The notes beneath the pieces are model-generated. The model had not been told where the DNA came from. It made no database searches and saw only the letters and a list, made by a program, of their open reading frames with translations. A program made the translations under genes and the position numbers. Of a stretch of 32,970 bases of DNA, positions 1 to 15,000 are shown one piece after another (position 1 is the stretch's first letter; each line of letters starts with the position of its first letter). Source of the stretch: Sphaeroforma sirkka (lineage: Eukaryota > Opisthokonta > Ichthyosporea > Ichthyophonida); the NCBI GenBank assembly GCA_001586965.3, contig LUCW03001837.1, positions 12,501 through 45,470 on the forward strand, read 5' to 3'.

Positions 1-84
1 GCCGTACACCTCGACTTCGAGTTTGAGGAGGCGAATGCCGAGGATGAGGGTCTAATTTCGCAGCAGGACTTGGAGAAAATTGAG
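1..84 (+). CDS. Exon 1 in window: acidic segment of the giant ASH-repeat protein
   Basis: The first 84 bases are open in frame 1 and end in codon GAG followed by a GTATGC donor, after which the frame closes. The peptide is acidic (FEFEEANAEDEG, then SQQDLEKIE). It ends in phase 0, matching the phase-0 start of the next exon. The true 5' border of this exon is outside the window. The 309 bp intron that follows (85-393) holds nothing recognisable. Confidence 0.6.
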
Positions 85-3000
85 GTATGCTTTGTTTTGT
101 AGGGCTCGAGGGGTGTGCCGCGTTCAACGGTACTGGAAGGATGCTAGGAAAATCATCTCAAATATTTCAATTTGAACGACTCCTATATTGCGAACTCTGA
201 ATACTCACTTATAGATAGAACAGACAAATAGAGCACTTAACTTGTTTATGCTTCTTTGGTCTGTATTTTCATACTTCTGTGAAGAGGTAGTGAGCACGAA
301 TCAACTTTGAATTTCGATTTCGGAACTACGCGTGTTGATGTCTCCTTATTTCGATGTCGCCAAATCACCGCTGTGCATCATAACTTAAAACAGGGTCTAG
401 AACAAAAACTGAAGATTGCTATACGCAAGGAACAACACGACAAGAAAAAGGAGATCGAAGGCAAGCTGAAGAAACTCAAGGCGCCTACGAAAGGTGCCAA
501 AGGCAAGAAGATTAAGAAAAAATCGCTTGTGCCGTCAGCAACGGCCGGGGTCACACCCCTGACTACACCGGCTAGCACATCCGCACGTGATATCACCCCG
601 CCGATCTCCACTACTGTATCGCGTAGCGCGAGTGGTAAAGAGTCCGAGCTGCTGCATGCTGTAGGCGGAACGACGATGTCTAGCCAGGTAGATGGGGGCA
701 CGGGTGTGAGGAAATCTGGAGATACAGGATGCAGAGAGGTCGGGAGGGTAGCGGACCTCGGTGACCATACACGGTCAGGTCAGAGTGAGAGTGCGCTTCT
801 GGCGCCCCGTGCTACCACCCCACCCAGTGTAGCTGGATCAACCGGCGGAATTGGAGCGGGGTCAAGTGACAGGGACAAAGAACGAACCACCACCAATGAA
901 TTCCGGCTGTTGGATGATTGTACCGGGGTTGTGGTGACAATCGATGCTATGTCAGCTCGTGGAGTGACCGTCTTTGTCACGGCCCGAGCCTTACGCGGTA
1001 CAGACTACACCACCAATAGTACCTGCACAGATTTTGACTGCGGCGATTCCGCACCAGCAAACACGAGTGTCAGCTCGAACACCCGTGCTGCCATTGTCAC
1101 AGGGAATAAGATCACCCTTCGCGAAGAGCAGGTGCGCTCGTTGGTGCGTAAGCGCTGGCGTTGGGAGAAGCTCATGTCACTGCTCAACCCGCACGCAGCC
1201 GTCGCGGACAACAACACAGACGCTGGAGACGACCCCGTGGCCACACACATGCAGATCAGTGTACCGCCGGTGGCTATGGGCAACGACGCTGTGAGTGCCG
1301 ACAATGTCTCGGGCGCAGGTCAGAAAGACGACGTAGCGAGGACGAAACTTGGCAAAGGGACCGTAAATAACGCACTTGCGTATGACGGCGGGGCAAATTC
1401 TACCCTGAACATTGCAGGCAGGGGGCATGAATCGATCGCGGGTTGCAACGCCGAAGGAAATGTGGAACTTTTGAAAAGCGAAGGACAAGCAAACGAGATA
1501 CCTGGCACGTTTGCAGCCCCGAATCCTTATGCGCCTGCTGGAGATATCTCTACGGGTGCGACGTCGCCTACTGTGTGCTCTAATGATCAGCTGAGGACGG
1601 CGTGTGCCAGTGACACAGCGTTATCGCAACTGGGTATGGAATTTGTAGTTGGGGGTTTGGTAGTGCACGAAGACCGCAACAAGGACCTGCTGAAGATTGT
1701 CGCATACAGAGTGTGCGTGTGTAGCACCCCATCAGCCGCGACGGGAACGGTCACAGACATATGTACAGCTGAAGGCAGCCAACCACTCGATGGTCTCAGT
1801 GCGAGCGCGAGTGTGGCGTGCCTCGAGGACACCGACACTACCACAGAACAGAACGAACCAATTGCTACAGTACAGGAGCGTCAACCGTCACCGCAGTGGG
1901 TAGAAGCTCCACCGATAGCAACTCGGCTCGCATCGAAAATAGATCCTTTGTTCAGACAAAGACTGCAAGCTATCTTGGCCATGCCGCAGTCGTCTTTGTT
2001 AGCCCTGAGTGGCAACACAACCACGTTGCTGAGCACTACGACACCGTGTTCTCCGATCTCGACACCACCACGGTCGCCGTATGTAGATGCGCACAATCTC
2101 AGAGACAGGAAGCTTTCCATTCTTAGCTCTCAGATATTTCGAAGTGCAGAGGGCGGCGCTGGGTTTAGCGACGGTACCATGATAGGTCAATCTAGCAATG
2201 ATGCTGCGTCCTTTATAGCTGCCAGCGCCTCGGATAATGGAGAGACAGCTGAAAAGTCAGCCGGCCTAGAAGATCTGGTTAAGTCCGTTAGTAGTAGCTC
2301 AGGTGGTGATGTATCACCCAGGACAAACGTTTGCAACATTTTAGGCAGTAAGGTGGACGATACAGGAAATATCGGGAGTTCTGCTTCGAGCTCGTCCGCG
2401 TTAGAAGCGACTGGGAACAGTTTTGCGACCCCTGGACGTTTTCAAAGGCATGACGACAAGACTGGACACTTGGACGTGACCACGCCAGGTAACACCAACA
2501 CCCATTCTGGTGATCCCACGCAGTCACTCCTATCGCCGATTACGAACGTGGCAGTTCTAGCCTCTGAAACACAGAGACGTGCTCTGTGGAGCAGCAGTCA
2601 GGAAGGCTTGATGACTGGGCGCAGTGGCGATAGTCAAGCCAGCAACACTTCTCCGCCGGAGGAGTGTCCTGTGGCGTTCGATCTGTCGCCAAAGGGCGTG
2701 ATCGACGGGGGCCAGCTGGATGTGGGAGTCAGTGGGGAGAAAAGCTTAGTCATACACAACACCCATCCTAGGAATGCTTTGTACTACTTAATTATGATTG
2801 TATCGGTTAGGGGTGTGAGCACCAAGTTGACTGGAAGTGTAGCCGCGAATCTAAACTCTGCCACGAGCTCTCATTCGAGCACGCGCTCGCCACTAGCTGG
2901 AAACGAGGGTATTCAAGCAGGAGACCCGAACGATTTGAAAACTGTTGATATCTCACCAGCATCGACCAGCTCAGCAAGTCGAATTTCGGAGGGGGATTTG

Positions 3001-6000
3001 GGTCACCATAAAAATTTGGGCTTAGGTGCGGTGGCAGTTACAAGTGGGACGTATACTTCTCTGAATGAGGGGGCTAGAGGCACCATACCCAACCCACAAC
3101 AAACACTTGCGATTTCGCCATCTGAAGGCCAGGTACGTGACACTGATTCTGTCACAGCTTGCTGATAGCGATCACATCCCTACAACTGCTTGCAGCTTTT
3201 GAAATTATGTTCTAACGATAGGTCTGTGCGTTGGTGTTATGGCTGGGTACTACCTCACGACCCAATCAGTTGTCCTGATATATATGTACTTATTAGTGTT
3301 TCAATCGCTTGGAGTACTTTACGTCGACTGATTCTTTTGTCACTCGCCTACACTGAGCTATGATCTTGTAACCAAATGCCTTTGAGAGTTATGTTTAGTG
3401 CAACGAGCGCAGCATTGATGTGTGTATCAATACCATGTTACACTGCTCTATCATCCTGACTACTCCAAAATCGATGGACTCGATGCAAGCTTTCGACAGG
3501 CCATTTCAGCACAGCCTTTCTCTTGAAGATGACAGATTGGTTATTTTTTTTGTTGCTCAACTTTTACATATCTTTTTTACGGCCTTCTCTAACCAACACC
3601 TTCTCTTTGTTCTGTCTCTACGGATGTTTATTCCGCTGGCCAATGTAGCCACTCTATTTCCTGCCACACCCTCTTTTTGGTTTTAGTATAGTTTATTGGC
3701 GTCATTTAGATTTAGAATTCACGACCCACTTCCGCCTATCGCACACTCCATGTGGAGCCCTCTTTGACTGGTATTCTTAGTGTTCTATCCGTTGTGACTC
3801 GTCTCATGAAAACAATTAATATTCTTCTGCTTAAAAACATTCGCTTTCATATATGGCACACTTAAGAGATTAAATAGTCACCTTGCATACCTCCATCCTT
3901 CAAGAAGCGATTCTCGCGAGATCTATAGTATCGCTCCACTCCACATTGATATTTGTGGTGACTTATCCTTTCTCACACTCTTGACCAGCTTGAGCCAGGT
4001 GAAAGTGCGAACATCACCATCAGACTCGACGACAGCCGACTTCCTGGCAAGCATGTGTATCAGTTGCTTGTGCAGGCATGGGCTCAGTCCTCTAAAATGG
4101 AACTAATCTCGTCCAGCTCGGATGTAATGCAACCAGCAGCATGTGAAGAAGCGGTGGTACTACAGATTGTCCGCAAGGCACCACAATATATCATGTTTGC
4201 TGGTATTGGAGCGGACTCAGTGGTGAGTGCGAGAGTGTGTTTTGTAATTTATGCTTTGAATAGCTAGACCCTATACTCAAACGGAGCCACGTCTGCAACT
4301 GTATTTCTAAGGAGCAGTTTTAACCTAAGAAGCCGTTATCTATACTCACATTCGTCGTTAAATTAATCCTTATTTTTACAGCCCACTCAAACTGGACGTG
4401 AGTCCAGCCCTACCCAAGTCGTAGATCTATCTCCGCCAGAGAATCTGCTGAAATTGCCGCCTTTTTTTGTTTCGCCGTATCAGCGCTACTCCCTGGTCCA
4501 TCCCATTACGGTTACGTCAATATATGATGAGCCCCTTTGGCTGTCGTGCTCCTCAAATTTAGCCCAGCAGGTATGTGCGTGTGTGTTTTAGAGGGAGAAT
4601 TGTAGGGAGGGGGATAGTTACATTGTAGCACCAAACGAGGTCAAGGTAGCCCACTCTTGCATGCACAATGGCTTCAGCTATCCTCAGAGACACCTTTGAC
4701 TTCCCCTGGCCATCAGATTGCGCTCTCTCCCATTCTTGAAGTGTATTGTATATTCCTAAACCCTCTGGGGAATTATACGTTCTTTGTATCAAATGTCAGG
4801 TCTGGATATTCACGAACGAGTCCTTGACCACGGCAGCGGACTGTGTCTCGCTACCGGCAATGAAGGTGTGTATAGGCTATTGATGACTCAATTCCGTGTG
4901 ACTCTTTAGAGCTCGTAGACTCCTTATCACTGCCGTGCACGATGCTCATTACAATATACGGTTTGCGTAAGTAGAAATGCTCAATTGACTCTCTACGGGC
5001 TCGTCGTCTTACGGTGATGCCATTACTTTGCTAATTTGTGCATTCATGAAAATACTACGTATGTTACCCCAATTGCCCCTGGATATATTTATTTTTCTAA
5101 ACCCGATCGTCCATTCGCATATTTGTACTTTTGTCCTCTTCCAGTCTGTGACTGTCTACCTGGGGCTATCACCGAATGTTCGCTTGGAGTCTCTGGAAGG
5201 GGGTGAGTGTAAGGAGCTGGTCGGCGGAGTAAGGTTCAGCATATACGGGTATGCGCCATACATTGAATAGACGAATATTCAAAGGTCTTTTTGAGTTTTG
5301 TTTACAGTCTGAAATTGCGCTAGTATATTTAAATTCCCGCAAACCAGTCGATGATCGGTGTCCACTATCGGTGTCTTACGAGTGCATTGGCGGCATTTCG
5401 GAGGCAAGACTGCTAAAACAATACAATTATTTTTTGTTTGAGTATATCGTGGATTGAGTCGATTTTAACCGTGGTGATATGGCGGATATCCAGTATCACT
5501 TCAAAACAGGGCACACCACGCGGATTGCACACTATAAGACTATATTCACATGTGCCTAACAATTATACCTCGCTCGCATTTTCACAGGCAACGCGATGAA
5601 GGTCTGCTCTTGTCAACCTTACAATCTGGCGAGGGCTGTAAGGAGGGACTGGCGGACAACCATCTACTCGGCACCGAAACTTTGAAAATAAGGTACGTGC
5701 GCGAATCGTATTGTTTTCGTTTGTTTCTATGTCTCATGTCACACGAAGCTTAATACGATAAAAGAGATACATATCAGTACGAATGTCGTTTCGTTGATTT
5801 TAGTCGTTCATCTCAGTCTGTGTTCCAATCTTGACTGTATTTGAAATCAGCATACGCCTACTATTTGGATAAGGGGGGAAATATACGAGTGGTACTTACA
5901 CCCGAGCATACCCTGCATTTTTGCATACTGTTGTCCAGTGCAAAGTTTGGCATGTCGATCATGTCCGTGGATCCAAGGTATGTGAAGATGGGAGCCACCC

Positions 6001-9000
6001 GCAACATCGGCGAGGCTGCAACATCCTCGATCACCATCTACAATCACAACCGCGAGATGCCTGCATCCTATGCTATCCTCGCACCCGCCGGACTAAAGTG
6101 TGTGCCCAACTACGGAACACTGGCGCCCAGAGGGGATGGAGAAGGGTCTAGGGTGACGGTCTCTGTGACGGCTGATGAGGTGGGTCGTTCGAAATATTTC
6201 CCACGTATTTGTATTTGGTAGAGGGTATGATGGCAAACAGCATCGTGCTGTGCAAGTCAGTTACAGGATTGATTTACACTGCATGTTAGTCAGAGTTGGG
6301 AACGCTACTAGCTTTCGTTAATATACTTTGGACATAAATAACTCAGTTGGTGCATGGGGACTCCTTAGCGTATATGTGCTAGGCTTCTAAATCTCGCTGC
6401 GGCATATCTAACTTTATTTTTGCACGCCTCATAGGTTTTCATTGGCTTGTTTGAGCGCAATCTAGCGATTCTGAACCGCAACAATCCGCGACAAACCTTG
6501 CGAGTGACTGTGCGGCGCTTCGTTGATGAGGGGTGTCTGACCATTGACTTACCGTTTCTGCGCGGAGACACTATCGCCCGGTTGAATCTCCACAATATTT
6601 ACCTTCGGTCCAATAATTTGGGGGAGAATTGTACGAGAACCGATGATGAAGCCCACGGCGATCCAAAAGTCGTAGAGATGAAGAGCCATTCTCCAGATTT
6701 AGGTTCCAAATTGCCCCGCGGTGTGAATGGCCTGCAAACTCAATCGCAAACACCACCAGATACACATGCGCAAGCTCAAACTCAAAATAATGTGGACAAG
6801 TATGGGAATATGCATGCAGATTCTCTACATAGGAGCGAGTGGGTGGTAGGCAAACAAGTCGTATTGGCGCATAAAGTTGGTGACCTGATTTTCCATACCG
6901 ACAGTACGTGTACGTTCTCGCTAACGAACATAACGGACAAACCATTATGCTTGAAAGCTAAGTGTAACTTGGACTTAAAGCTCAGCTGGGGAGCAGTGAA
7001 AAGTAAGTTTATTCCCTGGCCGTGTTATTGTACCCACTATTTTACACAACAACATCAACACGCCTTCGATGGAATTTTTTACCTGTTGTATCGGTATTAA
7101 AACGATACAATGCGATGGTAGTGATAATAGATATCTTTTTCAACGCAGATCTGGAAATTGGGAAGCTAGGAAATCTCACGCCGAGCACGATAGCTCCAGA
7201 ATACCGCAAAGCCCACGCAGTGCCCAGACAAGACGCTGTAGACTCGAAAGGTTCAGGTGAACGTTCTCTCTCCGATCCCGAATTGAGCGCTGTCAAGTGG
7301 GAGGTGTGTTGAACCGACTTGTGCTTTCAATGCTGCGTCTTCAGTTCATATATTTATGTTGCTAGAAGTCGTTCTTTTAAGTGGTTAGCTACATGTTGCG
7401 TGGAGTCTATGAGCCGGCTTTTCTCGTACTTTCTTTGGCTTTAACTACGTGGGAGTTTGAGCTGGGCTCTGAGCCTACCGTCGGAACACTAGCCTTCGCG
7501 CTGATATTGGCAGGCTTCGACTGTACTTATGGAGGCCTTGGTGGATGCACGCATGTATCATTTTTAATGTTAAGTAGAGGTTGAGCACGATGCAATATAG
7601 AATCCAACCCGATCCATGTACAGTTACACACAGTGGCTAAATGACAATCTCAACCGCGATCATTAAACATCTCCGTCAATTCTCATTCGCTCGCGCAGTT
7701 CTGCAGCAAATGGCAGTACATTCCGCCGCATACTCGGGTCGAAGTGTCGGTGACGCTCCCGGCACCAATACGATTGGGTCCCAAAAAGTCGCGAAGTCTC
7801 AGAGAAGGTCGACGAGTGCTGCAATACGGTTGCATACTCTTCGAAAACCTCAAAGTGAGTTAAAAAGTTAATGGAATAGGAGAATCTTGCTCGGGCCAGA
7901 GGAACGCCCATCGGGTGTATTGTCCATTTGCAACTGTTTGTTAACTGTGTGTTAGTACGCGCTCAAGACAAGTTTCGCATCATGTACAAAGTTCAATATC
8001 CACGCCAAGCTTGGTTCGATACAACCCTATATAAAGACCATCCTCCCTTCTCCACACTTCGATATAGAGCATCCCGGACGGCCTCGCTGACAGAGTGCAC
8101 GAGCTAAATGGTGAGTGCTCGTCCTCACGGCCACTGTCGCCACGATACACACGCGAGGATCTGATGATGAGTGTGATGAGCGACGCAGGCTCATTTACCA
8201 TCAACGACGCTGACGGTCTGAGTGATGAGTCATCCGCTGGCGCACAGTTCAGTACCAGTACTTCGAATAGGGCCAACTACGGTATACGTGCTCCTCTGCA
8301 GTCACCCGTCCTGCCAGTATCATCACTCCAAGACGAGCAGCACTCGTGGTTGGGTGTGTGCCGTATACATGATAGACTTTTATTGTGGTTTTTGCTCTGA
8401 CGTTTTGTCTGATGCAATGTCTATCGGTGATGCCTTTGGTGTAGGTTGTCTGTACAGTTGCTTCATGCTTCTTCTGTCCTCACTTAGTCTTGGGTGTGTA
8501 TACTGTATATTACTGTTTGCTCAGCCTGGTTACGCGCTTGATCTGGATTATTGAATGCGATACACCTCTTGCCTTTTTTTAAAGCTACCTATGTATCTTA
8601 ATTATTCAACCGTACTTCTTATTGTATTGCATGAAAGTATGCTTACGTGCCGTAATTTAGCTTGTTCCGTTAATATATCGCAATACCTGGCTACCTTTCT
8701 CCCTACAACAGCTGTTGTCTGATCTTCAGCTTTATCCATACATCTTACAGGCTTAAACGGGTTAGACCTGAGCACATATTCGTGCACCATCGTCGATCTG
8801 CAATGCCACTACGGCTTGTCTTTTGGCTTGGTGTCGCCTTCCGCTCTGCCAATGGGAAAAGTGGGCCATGTGAGCCAATGGAACTGTGTAAGGGAGACTA
8901 TCTATGTACGCAACACAGCTGAGCTACCGCTGGTCTTCAGTCTAGCCACCGGCCTACCCAGCGGTGTAACTGTGTACGCGCGGGAGGTCACACAGATCCA

Positions 9001-12000
9001 CAGTGCTGAGGATTCGCAAAAGGTTTGACTCTAGATGTGTTTCCCAAACAATAGTTAGTGCGCGTTCAGGTGGAGGATAGTGTCCAGCTCACTTGATTGG
9101 TTTTTGTTTTTCTCGGAATAGAGTTCTGGCATTGCATCCTTTTTTAGTATTTCCAATAATGATCTGCTTCTGTACTTATGTTTGAGCTGCGCCGAAGTCT
9201 TGCTTAAGCGTGGCGTTCTGTTCGATTGCGTATGTGACGACAGCAAGTATTCTGTTAAGTCATTTCGTATTCAGAATGCGCTCCGGCACAGTGGCCGTGT
9301 ACATAGCGCATCTTCACTCTGTGTAATCTTAAGTCTTACATGGTCTTTAAATGCTTCTTTTTTTTATGCTAATACTCTGGACATCATGCACGCCATGCAC
9401 AACCACAGCCGGTTACGCTAGCTGGGATATTAGAAGCTGAACAAATTGAACTGGAAACCGGTGCGGTGATGGGTGCAGGAACGGCGAGTGTGGATACACA
9501 GGGCAGTTCTAGTCCGGACCTAGTTCCTCTGCTTGTTGGAGAGCTCATGAGTCTTGCCAAAGACGAACAGCAGGCCTTCACCATTGAAATCACTCCATCT
9601 GACCTCAAGGATGGTCTCGCCGAGTCTGGGCTGCACACACTATACATTGCTTTCCAGAACGCGAACACGTGGCAGAAAAAGTACCAGACGAATACAGAAA
9701 CCGCCAACGACAGCCCCCTGTACGTGCAAGGAGATCATGCCGCCGTCGCGGACCGAACCAAAGTGCAACAGGTATATCATACTCTTTCCTCTATATAGAG
9801 CTATCAATGGCTTCACATGTTCTTGTTCGATGCTCGCATGATATGTATGTGCTCCAATTCTCATTCAGCGATTGTTTCTTATTCTGCGCGCCCGTCTTCT
9901 TTCCTCATTGCAGAGCGCGAAAGGATCTCTCAAAGACCCCGACAGTGAATCCAGCCGGTCCATGCGATCGGACACCAAAGTCTCAGCGGATGTGAGACAG
10001 GGGTGAGTGTGTATATACAGTGTGGTAGTAACAACTCGTTGCAATTTGGTGCTCTTATCCGTCTGATGGCAATCTTGGCTTCTGCACTTCTGTGTAGGTC
10101 CATCGCAAACATACTTCTTTCTTTGTGTACGATATCTGGTGGGTGCCTGGGCATGTTTAGTTGCTACATGCTCCTTGTTAACTAAACTTGCGTTCAATCG
10201 CCAATCACAGCTACGCAAAAGTGCCCGCAGTGGATCACCCCAGGCCCCGCCCACACGCTTCAGGAGAGGCACACGCGCACGCCCGGTCTGGACTTCATCC
10301 CCACCATGACGACGACGATACCAGAGACGATCCGATGGTGTGCTGCGTTCAGTATGAGATGACGCGTTTTGAGTTAGAGTTTGACCGGCTGGCGGCGAAC
10401 CATGAGCTGCACTTGCCGGCGTTGAGCTATCCCATGACGGTAGTGTCGAGCGTGTGCGAGGATTGGTTCTCGGTTGTGAATCGATACGGAACCGCCGACA
10501 CCCCCGCGCGGCTCACTAGTGAGATACAGGTGGCCTCGCCATTGCAAGGGATCATCAGCATTGATACCTGCTCGAGAGAGTCCAATAACCCCATTGCCGA
10601 GCACCAGCTTGCACTCGTATGTTTCGTGCGCATCAGTGTGGGTATTAAATTTTTGCGGTCGGCTGTGGCTGTGTCTGCGGTATATCATGTGAAGACGTTC
10701 TGTCAACGGCTCAAAATAGAGTTGTATTGGCCTGCCATCCGCCATATAACTATCACTTTTTTTTTCAATTATAAGTTTTTAGATCATGTTCACATTGCTT
10801 TCTATTTTTCGTCCTCTCGCTTATCACTGGTCCGTTCTTACTTTCCTACTGTCTCCTATATGTCTACTCTAGTGCATGTCTGTACTATGTCTCACGCCTC
10901 TGCTGGCTGCTGGTATCAACTTTTTTAACTAACTGTTCAAATGACCATAAGCTCGGCAATGTGCCTTCCACTCATTTGTGGTTACTACAATTCACTCGCA
11001 GGGCGACCGTCTTGGTGTCCGTGTACGCATCACGATGAACAAGGACTCCACACTTCCAGCGAATGTCATTCAAAGTCTCCCTAAGACAGCAGATGGCTAT
11101 CAAATTGGCACAATTGGTTTCCGAACGGACGCTGAGGGGGCTGTTGTGTCTTCATCGCCACTCTCTGTCTTCCATGTTGCCTTGATTGGTATGTTTCTGA
11201 AAATACTTTCCGTGGCGGATATTATACTGTGCTTATTGCGACTGTGGTGGTTGTGTGGGTGGGTGTGGACGTCAGTTGTTATATATTATGCTAGGCTTTT
11301 TGCTTATGCGAGCCGAACTTGATGATTCTTTGAAGTTTTTGTGCTGTATGATCAACTGTATGGTAATCTAGCTAGCGCGCTCATACTCATTATTTTTATG
11401 AGGATTTGCATCAACTTCACCTCTTTAATCTAATTTCTGGCAAGTAATGGGTGTAGATTTTAATACCGCGCCTCAACAAGACAAATGTGTGTGAGTCGAG
11501 AGATACAATTAATAAGTCAAGCAAAATGTCGGAGATCAGGTAGTCCAATGATCGTCACATGGTCGTTTTGCCATTGTGCCTATCACAGGCGCATTCCAAA
11601 GAGAAAGAGCATTCGATATAGAGCCCTATCACCTAGAAATCAGCACCCACTTGGAGGAGAGCGATGAAGACGACGACAGCCAGGGCGATGACGATGGTGC
11701 AACCGATAGCGAGAGCGATGTAGACATGCACACGCGACGCATCAAGGCGGACACGCAGGCCTCTGCCGTGTGCACGTGCAGTGCGGTGTGTATATGTGAG
11801 AAAGATTCACGCGAGATGAGAAATGAGCAGAAATCTATAAGTGGGAGTCGGGGCGGTCGTGTGGGTAAGCGCAAACCTCGGGACAGAACCGTATCCACAT
11901 CTTCGATGAATTCGCTGACCTCTTCGTCGCCAGTTGTGGACTTTCAAAGCTCGATGTCAAAAGGTGAGGCCCTGACTCCCTTTAGTGACTTTGCTTGTGT

Positions 12001-15000
12001 GTTCGCATATGTCTGCTACCTTAGTATTGAATGAGACCATCTTCAGTAGAGAGTGAGCATGACGGTTGAAATAACCCATAGAAAAGTGTGATATTGTCAA
12101 AACTCTGAAATCAATCAGGGAGTAACTCGTTGCGTTGATCCTTTCAGTATGCCTTAATCGGCTTTTCATTCCCTTCAATGATCTCTGAAGATAAACAAGG
12201 TCAAACCTGTTTTCATAGACATGTATTGATTGGCGATCAATGATCAATATAATTCACACATACTGCTTGCATGTAAAATGTAATGTCACGTCATACCTTT
12301 AAAAGCACTGACAGAAACACTCTACCCACTGTCCTGGCAGCACAAACAGCGTTCGAAGCACCTTCCCGAGCCATGGCAACCTTTGTGCTGACCAACCGAT
12401 GCGTGGAACACATGTTGAGATACAACATCACCCCCATATGCGATGGTTGGATAGACTTTACGGACGAAGGTTGTGTGCGCATGCTTGAGATAGAGCCTGC
12501 TCTTGGGGAAGTGCCTCCGAACGAGTCCGTGACCATACGTGTGACACTCGCATGTGATCATGCGGCGCATATAGCCAATGTCAGCTCAATCAAACTGTGC
12601 ATACGAGACTATGACGGTGATGGCGAGGGCAGTGAAGTACAGGAGGTGAGTGTCACATTTCTGAGAATTAAATTCAGGTGTATTCTCACCTATGCTCTTA
12701 TCTACGCGTGTCGACAGTTGCGCGAATTACGAGTCTGTCGGCAACGAGATTTATTAAGCGTTGTACTCCCATGATTAGCCGCATATTTACATTGCATTCA
12801 AATGCTGCTGTACAACAGGTTCCCATCAAGCTTGTGACGGTTAGCGGTGCATCCCGGCCTACGCACATCGCTCAGCCCATCGTGTCCAAGAGTCAGTCAG
12901 AAGTCTTGAACATGAAGAATCAATTGTCTGTTGTGTCCACGACGGACAGGGCCCTGCGCGATGGTATGTGTGCATTTGTTTGCGCTTGAGGATCGGCCTG
13001 GTCTCTCAACATCATATAGTATACAGTCGAGGATAGAAAGATGTTGTCAATTCCCAGTTTATATACACCCGCCTCGTTCTCCTCCGTGTCTCTCCTTGTA
13101 TACGCTGGGTACTATTCAGCAATATCGGTCACAATTAACACCACAGGTTCGCTTTTTGTATACATTTGTATTTCATACAGGTATTACGTCGTCTGGCTCT
13201 ACAACTGGCGTTCGTTTGAAGAAGCGACGGCTTCTGTTGCATTGCCGTGGGTCCGTAGTGGACTCTAAAGGGACCGATTGCTATCGATACGACGCGGCGC
13301 TTGGCACTCGGGCGCTCGGCTCAGGTGAACTATTGGTTGGCGTGTGCTGTTGCTTTCAGATCCGCACTGTTGCAAATTTGGCTTTATTTGGTCGAGTTAG
13401 AGCGTGTGATATATGTGCATCAATGTACAAGCCGCGGCTGTGCGTGCAATTCTTCTTGAATTGGTGCAAAAATCTCCCTTCGCTTTGATTTAGCATTCAC
13501 ATTTTGTATTTATGTTCGGTTTCATATTCCAGGTGTGATCACGTGGCAGTTTTCATTGGAGAATACTCAGACCCGGAGCCAGTCCTTTCGGCTTCATGCT
13601 TTGGTGGATTCGGACCGCAACTGGTTGTCGCTGGGAGCGTCGGATGGCCAGGTATACATCAATGCTGTACACTGTGCGCTTTAATAGCTTGTTGCTATCA
13701 GTCTAGAAATATATATGTATCTGCGATATTCACTTGTTATTTCTCCTCCAGCAAATTATAACTGCCAGTCATTGCACGTCTCCGGCACCAGCTATTATTT
13801 ACATTCTCACCCATACCTATAACGCATTTCTCAGGTAGCGCCACTCGAAACGCGTGTGGTGGCTTTGTCGCTGTCCACAGGCACTCTCGGGTGGTGCAGT
13901 GCATACGTAGTGGTAGAGAATGTCCATCATCCGGACGAGTTCTTCATCGTCCGCCTGCGCATGGATGTGGTGGTGTCACCCGACCGCTTCGGGCGGAACG
14001 GACCCATCGATAGACTGTCGAGACAGTTGCAGCCCAGCAGCCAGGCCCAGTCACATTCACAGATCCATTTACACGAGGCTGGTAAAACGGCGGTGTCTTT
14101 GAACGGACAGGGTGAAGGGGTGGGGTCTGAAGGGAATACTGGAGTTGCGAGTACCACCCTATTGACAGCTGTGGTGGATGCGCACTCCGGCGAAAGTGCG
14201 TTGTCTACCAGCCGCATGAACGGCATGGATCATGCGATAGAGTCACAGACCCTGAGCGCTAAGAACGATTACCTAGACGCGGAGGATTTCTTCTCTGTCA
14301 TCACTACACCCACGGGCACAGGCACCAGCACAGCTACGCCGGTCGTGCCCGGTGACACGGCCGCTTTAAGCGGCACGAACAACACTCGACAGGTGTGGTT
14401 GCATTTATATTGCGCTAGACCTTTTTGATTTTACTAGACGTGATGATTGTTTTTGTTGCGTTTGGAGGTTTGTCTGGTGTATAAATATTGTATATTCAGC
14501 GTGTAGTTGGCCTTGCTTTATAGATTTATTTATTTTTTATCATGTGTTTGCGGTCTCGAACATTTATAGTGCAAAACGTATTTGCGATTGTATTTCGATT
14601 ATTCAACCGTGATTTCGATTATCCTTTCGGCAATGCGTGTTTATGGTGATGATTAGATCCCTCACTACACATGTGTGTAAATCTGCTGCGTATTCGTGCC
14701 GGTACAGCTAGTTGTAGCTGTGAACATGCGCACATGAAATCATATATTAAAAGCCGCATCCAGATAGGTCGGCGCGGAAGTTTAAAATATTAAATATGTT
14801 TTGAACACAGAAAAGCTTACAAAATAACGTTTCAATTTCTACTGGATAGATGCTGGATGTTGGCCCTGTGTACGCTGGCCGCACTCATACTGAGTGGTCG
14901 TTTGTGATCAGCAATAACTCAGCGGTGGGCGCGAAATTTGTTTTGACTCAAAGTGCCGTGGACATGGGCGGTGGAGTGGACAGTAACACGGCCAAACCTA

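Noticed and set aside
378..2527. Several minus-strand open frames of 60-107 codons opposite exon 2
   Set aside because: They are shadows of a long, GC-richer coding exon; they are short, overlap each other and show no domain pattern.
5841..5938. Earlier start of exon 9 at 5841-5850
   Set aside because: The frame is open, but the acceptors there give the wrong phase or an immediate stop; 'ttgtccag' at 5938 fits exon 8 exactly.
10617..10928. Extension of the exon 17 frame to 10928
   Set aside because: The sequence turns T-rich and hydrophobic past the GTATGT donor at 10617, and only that donor gives the phase required by exon 18.
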